NCBI GenBank assembly: GCA_977006965.1
Contig: OZ345361.1
Span: 1,550,001 to 1,614,000, forward strand
DNA length: 64,000 nucleotides
DNA from: Phymatolithon calcareum
Lineage: Eukaryota; Rhodophyta; Florideophyceae; Hapalidiales
Direction: 5' to 3'
The notes under the pieces were generated by a model. The model was not told the DNA's origin and ran no database searches. It saw only the letters and a program-made list of their open reading frames with translations. Below, piece after piece: positions 34,066 to 44,320 of the stretch (positions are counted from its first letter, which is position 1; each line of letters opens with the position of its first letter). Made by a program: the position numbers and the translations under genes.

Positions 34066-34239
34066 CCGGTTTATATTTGACGTCCGGCTGCCTACTTCCG
34101 TTTTTCGATGGATGCGTTGTCAATATGCGGCAGATTTCGCTTCAGGCCTGCCGCCTAACGCTCGAGTGGAATTAAGAGAGGGAAAATGAGGCTTTTATTG
34201 CGTAGACTAGTCATCAAAAACTAAAGGATACATGTGCAT

Positions 34240-35028
34240 CCTTTTCCGAAGATCTATAATAAAACTTAAGGTCCGGAATATGCTTCGGATTTTCGGCATC
34301 GTGCACAGAGCGATAACAGATTTTTACCGGTCTCATCAATAAAAAGGTATGAATGCATTGTTTTTTTACATCTTGAACTCTGTGATGCGGAAGCTCGACG
34401 CAAAAATCGTATTTACTCGGCAATGATATCGGAGCACGACAAGTAAAGGCAAAGAGCTGTGAAGCAGTTCTCATCAACAACTCTGACGCTATCGACATGA
34501 AGTTCTTGAAACGCACGGTCAATTCACTCGGCAGCGACGGAAGAAAAGTCCATTAAAAACTGCCACACCCGTTCGCGGTCAGGAATGGGAGAACACGACC
34601 TTTGGGTTCACTGAGTCCGCACCGTACTTTTCCAGAAGCTCTGGAATGCCTTGAGCATAGATCAGGGCGCTCACAACACCGTCATTCATCGAGGAATACG
34701 ATTGGCTGAGCAGGTTTGCTTGGGGAAGTATCTTCTCAAACGAGCTCCGAATCGGTGATTTCAGGTTTGGAACAGCACAAAACCGCACAGCTTTCCTGAA
34801 AATGGAATTGCACTCGTTGGCTGAAAAACAATTCTGATTCGTGCTGTACAGCTCCTGAAAATCCCGAAACAGCACTGTTTTTAGGCTCAGCTCTCCTCCT
34901 GTGCATATCCGGATTACAAGAAGACAGTACGGCAGATATACGAGAGGCTTCAAGTTAGTCGAGTAGTTGCACCACTTTGAAGATGACAGATGACGATGCA
35001 ATGGTACATGGAGCATGCACGATGGCAA
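34240..35028 (-). pseudogene. MULE N-terminal ORF, second partial copy
   Basis: On the minus strand, the 149-codon frame 35028-34579 ends EKYGADSVNPKVVF. In a shifted frame it continues as IPDRERVWQFLMDF, EIDRAF (with a stop), DENCFTALCLYLS and FIDETGKNLLSLC. The same blocks occur in the same order at 40420-39960 beside the MULE transposase: YGPDGINPKVF, RIPERETASEV, YAIDLAF, DENLFTCLWLFLS and FLDETGSQYLSTC. So this is a second copy of the 5' part of the same transposon, lacking the transposase core. Frameshift near 34579 and a stop near 34530. Confidence 0.6.
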
Positions 35029-35636
35029 TGGAAGTCGTGGGACAGGGTCGCACTTCTACCAGCGAACGGAGGTCTCAAAATGACGAAACAAGTGCAGAGT
35101 CACTGGACGAATGTAACTTATGCAGGGGCTGGCAATGTTGGAGAGCGATCTCGGGAGGAAAAAACGGTCGCGTTAGATGCGAACGTGGCGGCGTGTCGAG
35201 AGTAGTAGGGAAGACGGACGTAGATCTCGGAATTGCGAAGACAAAAGACACAGATTCACTTGATAATAGTACACAGAGTACGATACTGCGGGCACGGCTG
35301 GAAGAAATGATGGTGATGGGCGACAGTGGTACGGATGCCGGAAGATGATCGAGTTGCTGTGCGACGAGGCTTGCTGCGACGGGCGGAACCTTTGTTGCGG
35401 ACAGGGATCGTTGTTGAGGAGGAGGATGGGAATTGCGGGTAGCGTCGGACGAGGGTAACAGGGATGCCTCTGTACGAGCGTGGCGCGGTATGGCGAGGGT
35501 GGTATCGCCAGCGGCGACATGAGGTGCGATGTAATTAGTACGATCCCCGGCCTAACGATATGATCGAAATATTGTGACACGTGTATTCATATACACTTGT
35601 GTACGTGTCTACGGCTGGAGACCCATGGTCCACAGG
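35029..35636. other. Unassigned
   Basis: Overlapping frames on both strands (for example 35173-35580 minus) with biased composition; I recognise none of them. Confidence 0.3.
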
Positions 35637-36300
35637 CAACCTTAACCATCAGCCAAAATCGCCGCGTCTTGCGTACACTGCGGGCCTTCTGTCCCACACA
35701 GGTCCCGACCAAAGGACCCACAATAATTTTGACAGGTGGATAAACAAGGCCGGCGGGCTTGCGCCGGTCCCCCAAATATCATAAAGCACATGCGTCACGC
35801 CCGCACACCTACCCGCCCGCTGCCGGATCACAATCGTGCGCTTGCGCTTGCCTCTTTGTCTACCGGCCTGCCCGTCCGGGCCTGCCCACCTGCCCGTCTA
35901 TGCCTGCCCCCTGCCCGTCTGTGGCTGCCCGCCTGCCCGTCTGGGCCTGCCCCCCTGCTCGTCTGTGCCTGCCCAACTGCCCGTCTGTGCCTGTCCCCCC
36001 TGCTCGTCTGTGCCTGCCCGCCTGCTCGTCTGTGCCTGCCCGCCTGCCCGTTTGTTGCTGCCCGCCTGCTCGTCTGTGCATGCCCGCCTACTCGTCTCTG
36101 TCTACCCGCTTGCCCGTGTGTGCATACCAGCTGCTCGTCTGTGGCTGCCCGCCTGCGCTTTCTGCATGCTGACCAACCCGCCCGCCGCTCGATCGCAATT
36201 GTGCCCGCCTGTGCTTGTCTGTCTAAACATCTTCCCGCCCGCCGCCCTATTGCATAGTGCACACCTGCGTTTTCTTGGTTATCCGCCCGCCTGCTGACCT
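35637..36300 (+). repeat. Minisatellite-bearing repeat, copy 1
   Basis: The left end begins AGGCAACCTTAACCATCAGC. A unique 200-bp part follows, then a minisatellite from about 35860 to 36230 with a unit of about 22 bp (TGCCCGCCTGCTCGTCTGTGCC and variants). The inverted relative at 40860-41470 has the same end and the same type of array. The 22-bp unit is not a multiple of three, so the long frames across it on both strands are not genes. Confidence 0.8.
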
Positions 36301-36424
36301 GCTCTTTTATGCTCGTCGCCGCTAGTCTTCTACTTTTTTGTGTGTTTCGCGAAAGGATGTTGTAGAAGGGTAGGCTTATGAAAACGTTCCGAGTTTATTT
36401 TCATCCAACAGTGCTTTATGGTAT

Positions 36425-36825
36425 CTATACACTAGGGTAGATTCCCAAGTCCTTCCTCATCTGAATAGTAAACCTCAGGTCTTTGTCCATAACAGTAACG
36501 CGTTTCGCATGGATCGCCGCGCGGTTCGAATCGTGAAAGAACTGCACGCCGTACATTTCCAACGCTTCCTGGAACGCGAGAAAATCGTCTTTTTTGAAAC
36601 GAAAGTCCGGGCGGAACTTTGCGTCAGCTCACGTACAAAGCGCGCAAACGGCGCCTTCCGGATAAGAAGCCCGGTGCTTCGCTGCATCTTGCGGATCTCG
36701 CGAAGAGCGACGGTACCGGGCTTCCGCTTCTTCGTGGCGGAAGTCGGGAGGGTCTTCTTCGTCTTCGTTCCTTTTCCGCCCCCGGGCACGTGCTTGGCGC
36801 GATTCGCCTGTTTCGTGCGTACCAT
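36425..36825 (-). pseudogene. Divergent histone H3 with one frameshift
   Basis: The start MVRTKQA and the block [34 protein letters not shown] identify histone H3. The frame then shifts by one missing base near 36630. The continuation in the next frame is a good histone fold: FRPDFRF at loop 1, [19 protein letters not shown] for the long helix, [14 protein letters not shown] and a short tail to the TAG at 36425. Total about 133 codons, the usual H3 size. Loop 1 has no extra residues, so CenH3 identity is not supported, and the N-terminal tail beyond Gln6 differs strongly from canonical H3. Either a replication-independent variant whose sequence has an assembly error, or a recent pseudogene. 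The rest is free of stops, which favours the first or a very recent loss. Confidence 0.82.
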
Positions 36826-36929
36826 GCTGGGTTGCGGCTGAACGTCTTGGAGTTCGAGGGCGGAAAAGTACGAGGGCAGTTTGCATATAGGAAAAATAAT
36901 TTATTGATAATTTTAATTCACTTTTACAA

Positions 36930-37110
36930 TCAAATTCTGACGCCAAATTCGGGCGAATTAGCATCTGATAAGCCCGAAAACGACCGCAGTTTTGGACTTA
37001 ATATCATACCATTATTATTTTGTCGATTTTTCTCCGCAGTCAAAAGTGACGCCGTATTCGTGCGAATTAGCTTGTGATATGCTCGGAAACGAGGTCAGTT
37101 TCTGTACTCT
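36930..37110. repeat. Imperfect tandem duplication upstream of H3
   Basis: Two related stretches, about 36940-37000 and 37043-37105, share TGACGCC, ATTCGxGCGAATTAGC and GAxACGA blocks. They lie 100-280 bp upstream of the H3 start and could be duplicated promoter elements. Confidence 0.55.
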
Positions 37111-37251
37111 TAATTTGTGGTTTATTTTTCGTTACTCCTCGTGAGATTTGATTAATAAAAACTAGCTGGTGTCATCCCCGAATATGAGCTCCCTTCCACA
37201 TACCCGTCTTTCACACGGAATAAGGTCGTTCGTTTACTCCATCACTGCGCC

Positions 37252-37889
37252 ATGGTTTTAGACAATGACTTCTACGATCTTTTGGGCGTTAAGCCAGACA
37301 CCGACCAGGGCACGCTTGCCTGTGCTTACAAGAGGAAGGCGAAAAAAGTCCACACCGCTCGTCTTGATAGTGGAGACAGCGCTAAAGTTGAGCAACTGCA
37401 AGACGCGTTTTTCACTCTCTGCGTTACTCCTCTTCGTAAGGCATATGATGAAGGAGTTGAACCGGTTTCTCTTCGGATTCAAAGCATTTCGGCTGTTTTG
37501 TTGGGTGGAACAGAGCTGATACCGACGAAGGGGGTCCTGCTATTATGGACGATTCCGAGGACGATGATAACTCTATCGACGATGATTCTGATGGCACAAA
37601 GTCTGTCGAGGACATGACCACAGAAATTGTTCCTGAAATTGATGACAAGGATGGGACTTTTGCTGCTGAAATCAAAGCGCAGAGGAACAATTTTAAGCAG
37701 TACTACGACACATGGGTCGACTGTATGGATGCAAACTTAATTTTCAGTGCGGTGAACAAGGCTGCGACGGAGAAGGCTGCGAGAGATAGGAAAAGTAAGA
37801 AGTATTTCTTTATTGGAAAATTGAATCTAATCTACACTATGGACGTCGGTGCGCGACATACCATATTAATGAACTATAGTTCAAGGTAA
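37252..37889 (+). pseudogene. Degenerate J-domain (DnaJ-like) gene
   Basis: MVLDNDFYDLLGVKPD, then AYKRKAKKVH and LQDAFFTLCVTPLRKAYDEGVEP, follow the J-domain plan (DYYxxLGVxxxA, helix II, KRxxYD). The HPD tripeptide needed to stimulate Hsp70 reads HTA here. After a shift near 37490-37510 an acidic segment (DDSEDDDNSIDDDSDG) and an alpha-helical charged part follow in another frame to 37889. An intron at the shift cannot be excluded. Without HPD the product would not be a canonical cochaperone, so this is either a J-like protein with another role or a pseudogene. Confidence 0.6.
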
Positions 37890-37999
37890 ATACAGGGTAT
37901 CAGCGTTTCCTCTTGTCAATGGAGTACCCCTTGAGGCCATGTATTTCTCAACAATTGCACGGTATGCAGAAATGCGTGACAATACAGCGTTCCTGATAT

Positions 38000-40430
38000 G
38001 TAGTAGTTGCTAAGACCCGGCGTCTGTCTTTTCCAATTCTTCAACGTGTTGTATCATCCACTCCAAGCCTTCCTTGACAAATCTCGCATTTTGTGCTCTC
38101 CCGGAAACCTCCGCTGGGCTCTCAAGGATGGAAGGTAGCGCCATGTGGGATGTTATATCCGTTGCGTGTGGAGGAGCTTCGAGTCTTGAAGTCCGCAAGT
38201 GTGGCTCTAGCTTAGCATAGCGCCTTTTTTCTTCTCGCAAGAAAGCAATAAATGGCGGATGTCTCGATCATAGAACATCTCAGTAGCTCGGAAGTGACGA
38301 AGAAGATATAAGATGATTGCATATGAGAAACCTGCTCATTCTAAATGCAGGACATGAGCACTTCCATCTCAGAACATCAGTGGAATAGATCTGATTCACC
38401 TGTCTTGTAGATAATTCTTGCCATTCTTTTGCGAAATCCTTCCACCACACTGGCGTTTTCGATCCAACAGATAGCATCTTGTAGTCGTTCTCGAACCTCA
38501 CCATCAAGAAAGTAAGAATCAAATGGGTGATAAAATCGACTCTCGACCGATTGTACAAAATCAAATAATGACGCTTCAAAAGGGACCAATGTGACTCAAC
38601 CATCATTGTAGTCCTTGTGAATGGTATTCCTTCTTTCTCATTCCGGCGGCCCCACGTTTTAAACTTCTCCGGTTGATACCATTGTCTGATTAGGTGCTCG
38701 TACAAAGAAGCTGTTCTTGCCTCAGAATGCAGATACGCAATATCTGACATTGCCACATCTCTCATATCTTCAGAGCTCAATCCCGGCCACAGGTAAGGGT
38801 GCATGTTGTAGTGTTTCGAGACAAGATCCAACACTTTTTTTCATCCTCTTCGGTCATTTTTTGGGTTGAGTTCTTTCGTAAATCACGTATCCTGAGCTTG
38901 ATTGCCCGTTTCATGTGCCATAAACACAAAGAAGGGACCAACTTGAAAACAACTCGAATCGAATTCATTTGCCCATGGTCCTTATCCATGAAGAAAACTT
39001 TCGGCTTGAAATTAGAATGATTATCTTGAACAGAAGAAAGAAATTGTGTTATTAGTGTTTGTCTGCAGATTGATCCCTGACCTCTATCCGCATTGTTTTG
39101 TAAAAAGAGGTATGCGACTGGAAATCCAGTGCCCAAAACTGTTGTAAGGACGCCGAAGAGTTCTAGCTTTGAGCAATTTGTCTTGTATGTGCTGTCGATG
39201 AAAGATTCGGCACACTCGTCCGTCAGGGTTATTTTCTTTCCAAATTCGGTGACAAATCCAAGCGCATACGGCTCAGCATTGTAGAAACATTGCGACAAGC
39301 TCTGGAATGTTCCTAGCAGAAATCTGCAAGATATGAACGGATTCTCGTTACGCATAAATTGCTGCCTCATGACTTTGCACCAACGATAGTACACTTGAGA
39401 CCATGAGAACGGACGACCAGCCTTCTGCTGCAGTATACCGCATACTTGAAAAGGAGCTAATCCTTCCAGAGCACTCTTCTCGATCGATCCAATATCTTCC
39501 CTAGTTAGCTCAGTTTTAGGCCCAGCTTCTTCATGATGCGACTCACGACATGCTCGGATGACAATATTTCCAGATACCGACAGTAGAACAGAGATTGATG
39601 CTCCACACTTATGGGTTTTCTTCGTCTCACGCATACGTTTTCGCTGTTTAGCTAGGTCGCTTGAATCAGCAAGTAGACTGCGTTGACTGCAATAGAATTG
39701 TGTCGAGTTTTCACGCCTTCTATTTGTCACGTATTCGTAGCTCTCAATAGATTCGAATCCTGACATGATGAAGTTAGCAAATTCTTCGATTGGGGTATTA
39801 GGAAAAACATCTTTTCGACCTGAATAGGAGCAGATGTAACCGCGTTTAAGGGCGGCATATGCTCTAAATGTCATTGAATGTCATTGATAAAGCAAACTTA
39901 GTGAGATCGTCTCGAAAAACAGAGCTCGAACACGGGAGGCATTCCGTTGTACCGCATAGACCTTCTGCAAGGCCAACACGTCGATAAGTATTGAGACCCA
40001 GTCTCATCGAGAAAGAAAGCAGACTGCGAGAATATTTTGCACTTAGGACATGGGGATACGGCCAGGCTTCGCAGAAATGATATCTCACTTTCCGTCAAAA
40101 TAGACCACGAGAGAAAAAGCCATAAGCATGTGAACAGATTCTCGTCCACACTACTTTCTTCCTCAGGATAAAGCTGGCAGAAAGCCAAATCAATAGCATA
40201 TTCATCAATGGAAAGTAAATTTGATAGAACTTCAGACGCGGTTTCGCGCTCAGGTATTCGGTTCAAAAAATTCTCCCGTTAGAACACTTTTGGGTTTATA
40301 CCATCTGGACCGTACGTGGAAGAGAGATTAGCCAAGCCGAAGATACCATTCATGGTTGTCGAAGAGCTCCCGTCCATCTCGAGGGAAGGATATGTTTCCA
40401 GAATTTAGATGAAGGCCAAAGTGTCGGTGC
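38000..40430 (-). mobile_element. MULE transposon (Mutator-like), decayed
   Basis: Spans an N-terminal region with a possible zinc-binding pair (CPKC and CWPC, frame 40266-39898), the transposase core and a C-terminal tail (38240-38010, REEKRRYAKLEPHL). At least four breaks separate these parts. Upstream blocks to about 40430 are recognised because they recur at 34240-35028. I found no terminal inverted repeats or target duplication, so the true ends are unknown. Confidence 0.75.
38280..39874 (-). pseudogene. MULE transposase with SWIM zinc finger
   Basis: The 365-codon frame 39874-38777 carries the MULE catalytic region: ESFIDSTYKTN with the first Asp, GFPVAYLFLQN, VFFMDKDHGQMNSIRVVFKLVP with the second Asp, and SLCLWHMKRAIK with the C-x-x-H motif. 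The second frame 38834-38280 continues with FTRTTMMVESHWSLLKRHYL and ends in a SWIM finger, WKCSCPAFRMSRFLICNH (C-x-C...C-x-H). The shift lies in a run of seven A's at about 38835, so a single base change separates two otherwise long frames. This architecture is that of MULE/FAR1-type transposases. A nonsense codon follows after PSY. Confidence 0.88.
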
Positions 40431-40859
40431 AATTAGAACGGGAAGTTGACCGTTTCAGTGAATATAACTCTTAAATGCCGGCGTACAATAAGTGGGAAAA
40501 CAATAGAAACAGTGTAAGATTGCAGTAAAAACTGATGTCGAATTCGACCGTTTCGCAACGTGGAACGATCTGAAAAGGGCTCAAAATTTTCATCCAAAAT
40601 ATAATTGTCAAAAAGGAATTTTAATGGGATTAACCTCGATTTTGTTTATGGTACGCGGAAAAACTTGTGGCATCAAGAAAAGCGTTTTTATAGAAGCCGA
40701 GATGTGAAGCTATATTCCCATCTATCTAACATAATGCATTGTGCAGAAGCTGGACTAAAAAATTAACTCGCAACAGTTCATAGAAAGACCTACCTACTAC
40801 AAAGAGCATAAGCTTAGCGATACAGAGGGGACCCGGATAGGCAATGGCAAGGCAGTCTT
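40431..40859. other. Intergenic, nothing recognised
   Basis: A/T-rich with no supportable frames. The right part leads into the G-rich minisatellite. Confidence 0.35.
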
Positions 40860-41470
40860 TTTTAGTGGGGCGGGGACTGGCGGGAAAGCAAGGCAGAATT
40901 TTTTACCGGGCCGGTGGGCAGACGGCCGAACGAGGAAGCTTTTGAGGCCAGGCGGACAAGCAAGAAGATATACAAGCAAAGACCGGCGTGTAGACGAACA
41001 GGCTGGCGGACAGGCAGACAAGCGCAGGCGGGAAGGCGGGCAGGCGGGAGGGAGACAAGCGCACATGCGGAGAAATGCAGCCGGGCAGGCACAGGCGGGC
41101 AAGCCGGCAGACAAAGAGACAAGCGCAAGCGGGCACGATTGAGATCGGGCGACGGGCGAGCAGGTGTGTAGGCTATCCGGCGGGGAGGCGGACGAGCAAG
41201 CAGACAAGCGCAGGCGCGCACGATTGAGATCGGGCGACGGGCGGGCAGGTGTGCAGGCGATCCGGCGGCGGGCGGGGCGCAGCGGACGTGTAGGTGTGCA
41301 GGCGGGGCGAATATGATTTACGATATTTGGGCGGCCGGCGCAAGCCCTCAGGCTTCGTTTTTCCACGTGTCAAAATTAAAGTGAGACCTCTGGTCGGGAC
41401 CGGTGTGGGCCAGAAGGCCCCCAGTGTACGCACGGCGCGGCGATTTTGGCTGATGGTTAAGGTTGCCTGT
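40860..41470 (-). repeat. Minisatellite-bearing repeat, copy 2 (inverted)
   Basis: G/A-rich plus strand (GGCGGGCAGGCGGACAAGC-type units) whose minus strand matches the 35637-36300 array in style. The unique end region 41300-41470 is the inverse of 35640-35800. It ends GGTTAAGGTTGCCTG at 41470, directly against a fragment of the HET-like gene, which marks an exact element boundary. Confidence 0.8.
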
Positions 41471-41930
41471 CGTCGTGCAAGGCTTCACTCGGCTAATTTC
41501 CACGAGTCACCGTCTCATCGGCAATGACGTCATGCTCCCCTCATCCTGCAAGGTTACCCACGCGTTCGACTCCAGGCCGACGAGCTCGCTCTTGTCGCAC
41601 ACGAACCCATCGTCCTCTTCCCCATGTCGTACCGCCATCAAGGCCCGAAGAGGTGCCGCTTGTCGCCGGAACTGTGGGCGGATGTGTTAAACGTGGCGAG
41701 CGCCGGCGCAGTATGTTCCAGGATTCGCGCGTACGCTAGATGGATCGACTGCATATCGGCCGCAGCAAAGAGTGACGCTCCCTCCGTGGGCTTCATGGAC
41801 TGGTCCGCCGTGGGCATTGCGCCGTACTTCATGCTTCCCACCATCATCATGACAGCGGAGCGCGAACGCAATTCAAGAATATGGCTCCGTATGGATTAGC
41901 TCAGTCAGTACGGCGACTATCGGAGCTCTA
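41471..41930 (+). pseudogene. HET-domain-like gene fragment, copy D
   Basis: An internal piece of the HET-like gene, from VVQGFTRLIS to RIWLRMD, with a frameshift near 41540 and a stop at 41896. LFPMSYRHQGP and YARWIDCISAA are kept. Both ends are abrupt: the 5' end is at the minisatellite repeat boundary and the 3' end at about 41930, after SQYGDY. It is closer in sequence to the intact copy (WIDCISAA kept) than to the 54.6 and 60.9 kb copies. Confidence 0.8.
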
Positions 41931-42189
41931 GCTTCATTTCGGATTTATACATTTTCGAACGATGAGCGATGGAAGGGTTGAAGCAGGGACAAGAAGAGTG
42001 CGCGTCAAGTTGAACGAGGGTTCTTGTGATGTGTGAATACAGGAAGGATGTAACAGCTGCGCGATATGGGAGCAGAAGTGTCCGCGCGCGGAGGCGGTGT
42101 TCGGTATGTCGAGCATCCTAAAAGGTTTCCAACCCGGTCATCCCTGTGAAGGACGGCGGCTGAAGATTGGCGGCGTAGATATATTGATG

Positions 42190-42381
42190 TTAAGCTCCCC
42201 GAAGGTCTGCACTTAGTGCAGCTTTCAGATAGTGAGATATCATGTACAACTCATATCTGCGAGAGTCTACTGTACCGCAAGGATGTGAGTTGTTATAGGA
42301 CAACTTCAAAAACCCGCAATAAAGAAGTAGAAGGGGTATGCTTATAGCTGTCTCGTATTGCAATATAAAGGGTGAGATCAA
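42190..42381 (-). pseudogene. Remnant of the 3'-module second gene
   Basis: The minus frame ends RYELYMISHYLKAALSADLRGA, matching the plus-strand end RYEWYLMSQQLKAAQSVELRGA at about 29775-29838. Both stop after LRGA. The upstream part shares TTTATTGC-GG-TTT and GAAGTTGTCCTA with 29715-29735. Its function is unknown, but a shared C-terminus and stop suggest a real former gene. Confidence 0.5.
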
Positions 42382-42399
42382 GATGTGTGGCGTGAGCAG

Positions 42400-44320
42400 G
42401 CAGGCTTTCGATGTTGTGCCAGCAATTAGTACTGTATTCAGGTTTGAACGCCTCGCAAGCGTTTAGAGGCTAATCGCTTTAGACGAAGCTGAGGTTGGTT
42501 ATGTGCGTTGCTGGCGTTTACGATATGTGCTATACTATCCTACAACTGTCGACGATATTTTAGAGCGTGGAACGGGTGAATCAATCTTGTTTTTGTAGAC
42601 GCGAGAAAACACGAGTTACTTTCACGTAACTGACGTGAGAAAATGTGAACTTGGCCCGATAAATATTTAATAGTTCATCTGAGGTTGAACATTTTCAGCA
42701 CTCAAATCACTTTCATTCAATCTGAGTTCTATTGGCCAGATGATTCCCAACCCGGTCAACCTTCAACTTAAAAAACCTGGATCATGATCCAGCAAAAATA
42801 AGCTGGAAGCTTAAAGACCTACATCCCCATCTTAGATTTTCACTTTTTTTTTTTATGAGCTTGGGAATCCGAGAAGCTCATTGGACACTTTCAGTTATGG
42901 CAGTATATAATTGGCTAAGCAAAAAAAGTCCTCGCACCGTGGTAACTTTTTCTAGAAATTCTCAGCAGAGGGTTCCTTCGAAAATCAGGACAGCTCTTTA
43001 AACGCGCAGTTTAAGACCACTTCCTGATCCGTTCTTCGCATTTTGAAAACTGCTATAGAGTTCCAAGAACGTAGGTTACGCAAAAACCAAAAAATCAAAG
43101 AAAAGGGATGAAATAAGGAGTGTAGGAGTGTAGAGTACTTTTCGTAATTCTGATCCTGAAAAAGAATCGCCTACAAAGATGGACAATTATCTCGAAAAGG
43201 ACACTTTTAATTTCTTATTGCCTCGGTCAAAAGTTTTGAATGGTTGCAGACTACCACAGGAATATTGCAAATTTGGTGAAATCGAACATCTAGGTGGCAA
43301 AAAAGGTCGCGGCGCGAAACCAAAAGTTTTTTAAAATCGGCAAAGGAACAGCCAAAAAATAGTGTAAATTTCACGTTGCGCCCCGACGAGAAGCTGAAAC
43401 TGTTCGAAGGAAACACAGTAAACATTTTTCTGTAATGATTGTTTAGAGGCGAACATTGGAAACTTTTGCTGACTTCATATTTGAAAATATTTCACTTGTT
43501 TCTACACATTTTCTTGAAACTGGATGCAGTCCCGTCGATGCAAACGACATAATTAAAATTTTCATCCAGTTCATGAGCATTGTTTCGGCCAGTGAGAGCT
43601 CTTCAAAGATGGGGAAGTAGGTCCTTAATGAGTATTTTCGTATAGTTCATTTGTCACGTTCCAAATGGTCGTTACGGTTTTCATGCAGTAAATTGCTTTA
43701 ATTCGTGTGGTCGATCAATAAAAGATCACAGGAGTGATGAAGAGTGTTTACAATGTTCGTAATGCCAGTAATGCAATTCTGTCTCTTTAAACGTCGAAGG
43801 CGCGGGTACGCGCAGCGGAAAGTGTCGACTGCGGCTTGTGCGATGTTTCTTCAAGGGGTGAAGTTGGAGCGTTCGAGAAAAGCAAATTTACTTCCAAAGC
43901 TCACCCGATCGCATGGAATCTGTCTGTGATCGAAGCGAAAAGCAAGTTCAGTTCTGCGTCTTGGAAATTGTTTCGCAACAGGAGGACAGAACAGTCGTGG
44001 TACGATCAGTTCCAGACGCAGAAGAACGATTGACCCCTCTCTTTTTTCGAAAAACACGCAGTCGGAACATACTGTACCGCATTATGTGACTCCTCACTGT
44101 GTTCCAGATAGAAAGTAGAGAGATAGAGCTGAGCGCAGTGCAATTGAGTTGCTGAAGAGCAGCGTATACACGGCAAAGCAGAGGCTAGTTTACCGCGCGA
44201 GTTCCTTTGAATATGTAAAGAAACTGCAGAAGCACAATAGTCTACGCAAGCAATAGAGACGGCGCAATGCACTGGACTCCACGCCCTTGAACGACCGAGT
44301 GCTATCAGTTCTGACAAAAT
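42400..44320. other. Long A/T-rich region without recognised genes
   Basis: Only frames under 105 codons without motifs (for example 43207-43425 and 44006-44317 minus). Homopolymer T and A runs occur at 42840 and 43330. I see no transposon ends. Confidence 0.35.

Noticed and set aside
33611-34189. 192-codon Pro/Ser/Cys-rich frame after the Gypsy fragment
   Set aside because: It is open because the strand is almost pure pyrimidine there. It has no domain and lies in low-complexity sequence.
35736-36297. Cys/Pro/Leu-rich frames of 137-173 codons on the plus strand and a 144-codon minus frame
   Set aside because: They run through a 22-bp minisatellite and are open in several phases because of composition. 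They are not genes.
36425-36825. CenH3 (centromeric H3) identity
   Set aside because: Loop 1 lacks the extra residues typical of CenH3 and the AIHAKRVT block is H3-like. Only the tail is divergent.
36509-37077. Plus-strand frames of 110 and 152 codons
   Set aside because: They are antisense to the histone H3 frame and its upstream region, with no recognisable motif.
44006-44317. 103-codon minus frame next to LINE-A
   Set aside because: No motif, no homology to LINE-A copies and no supporting context.
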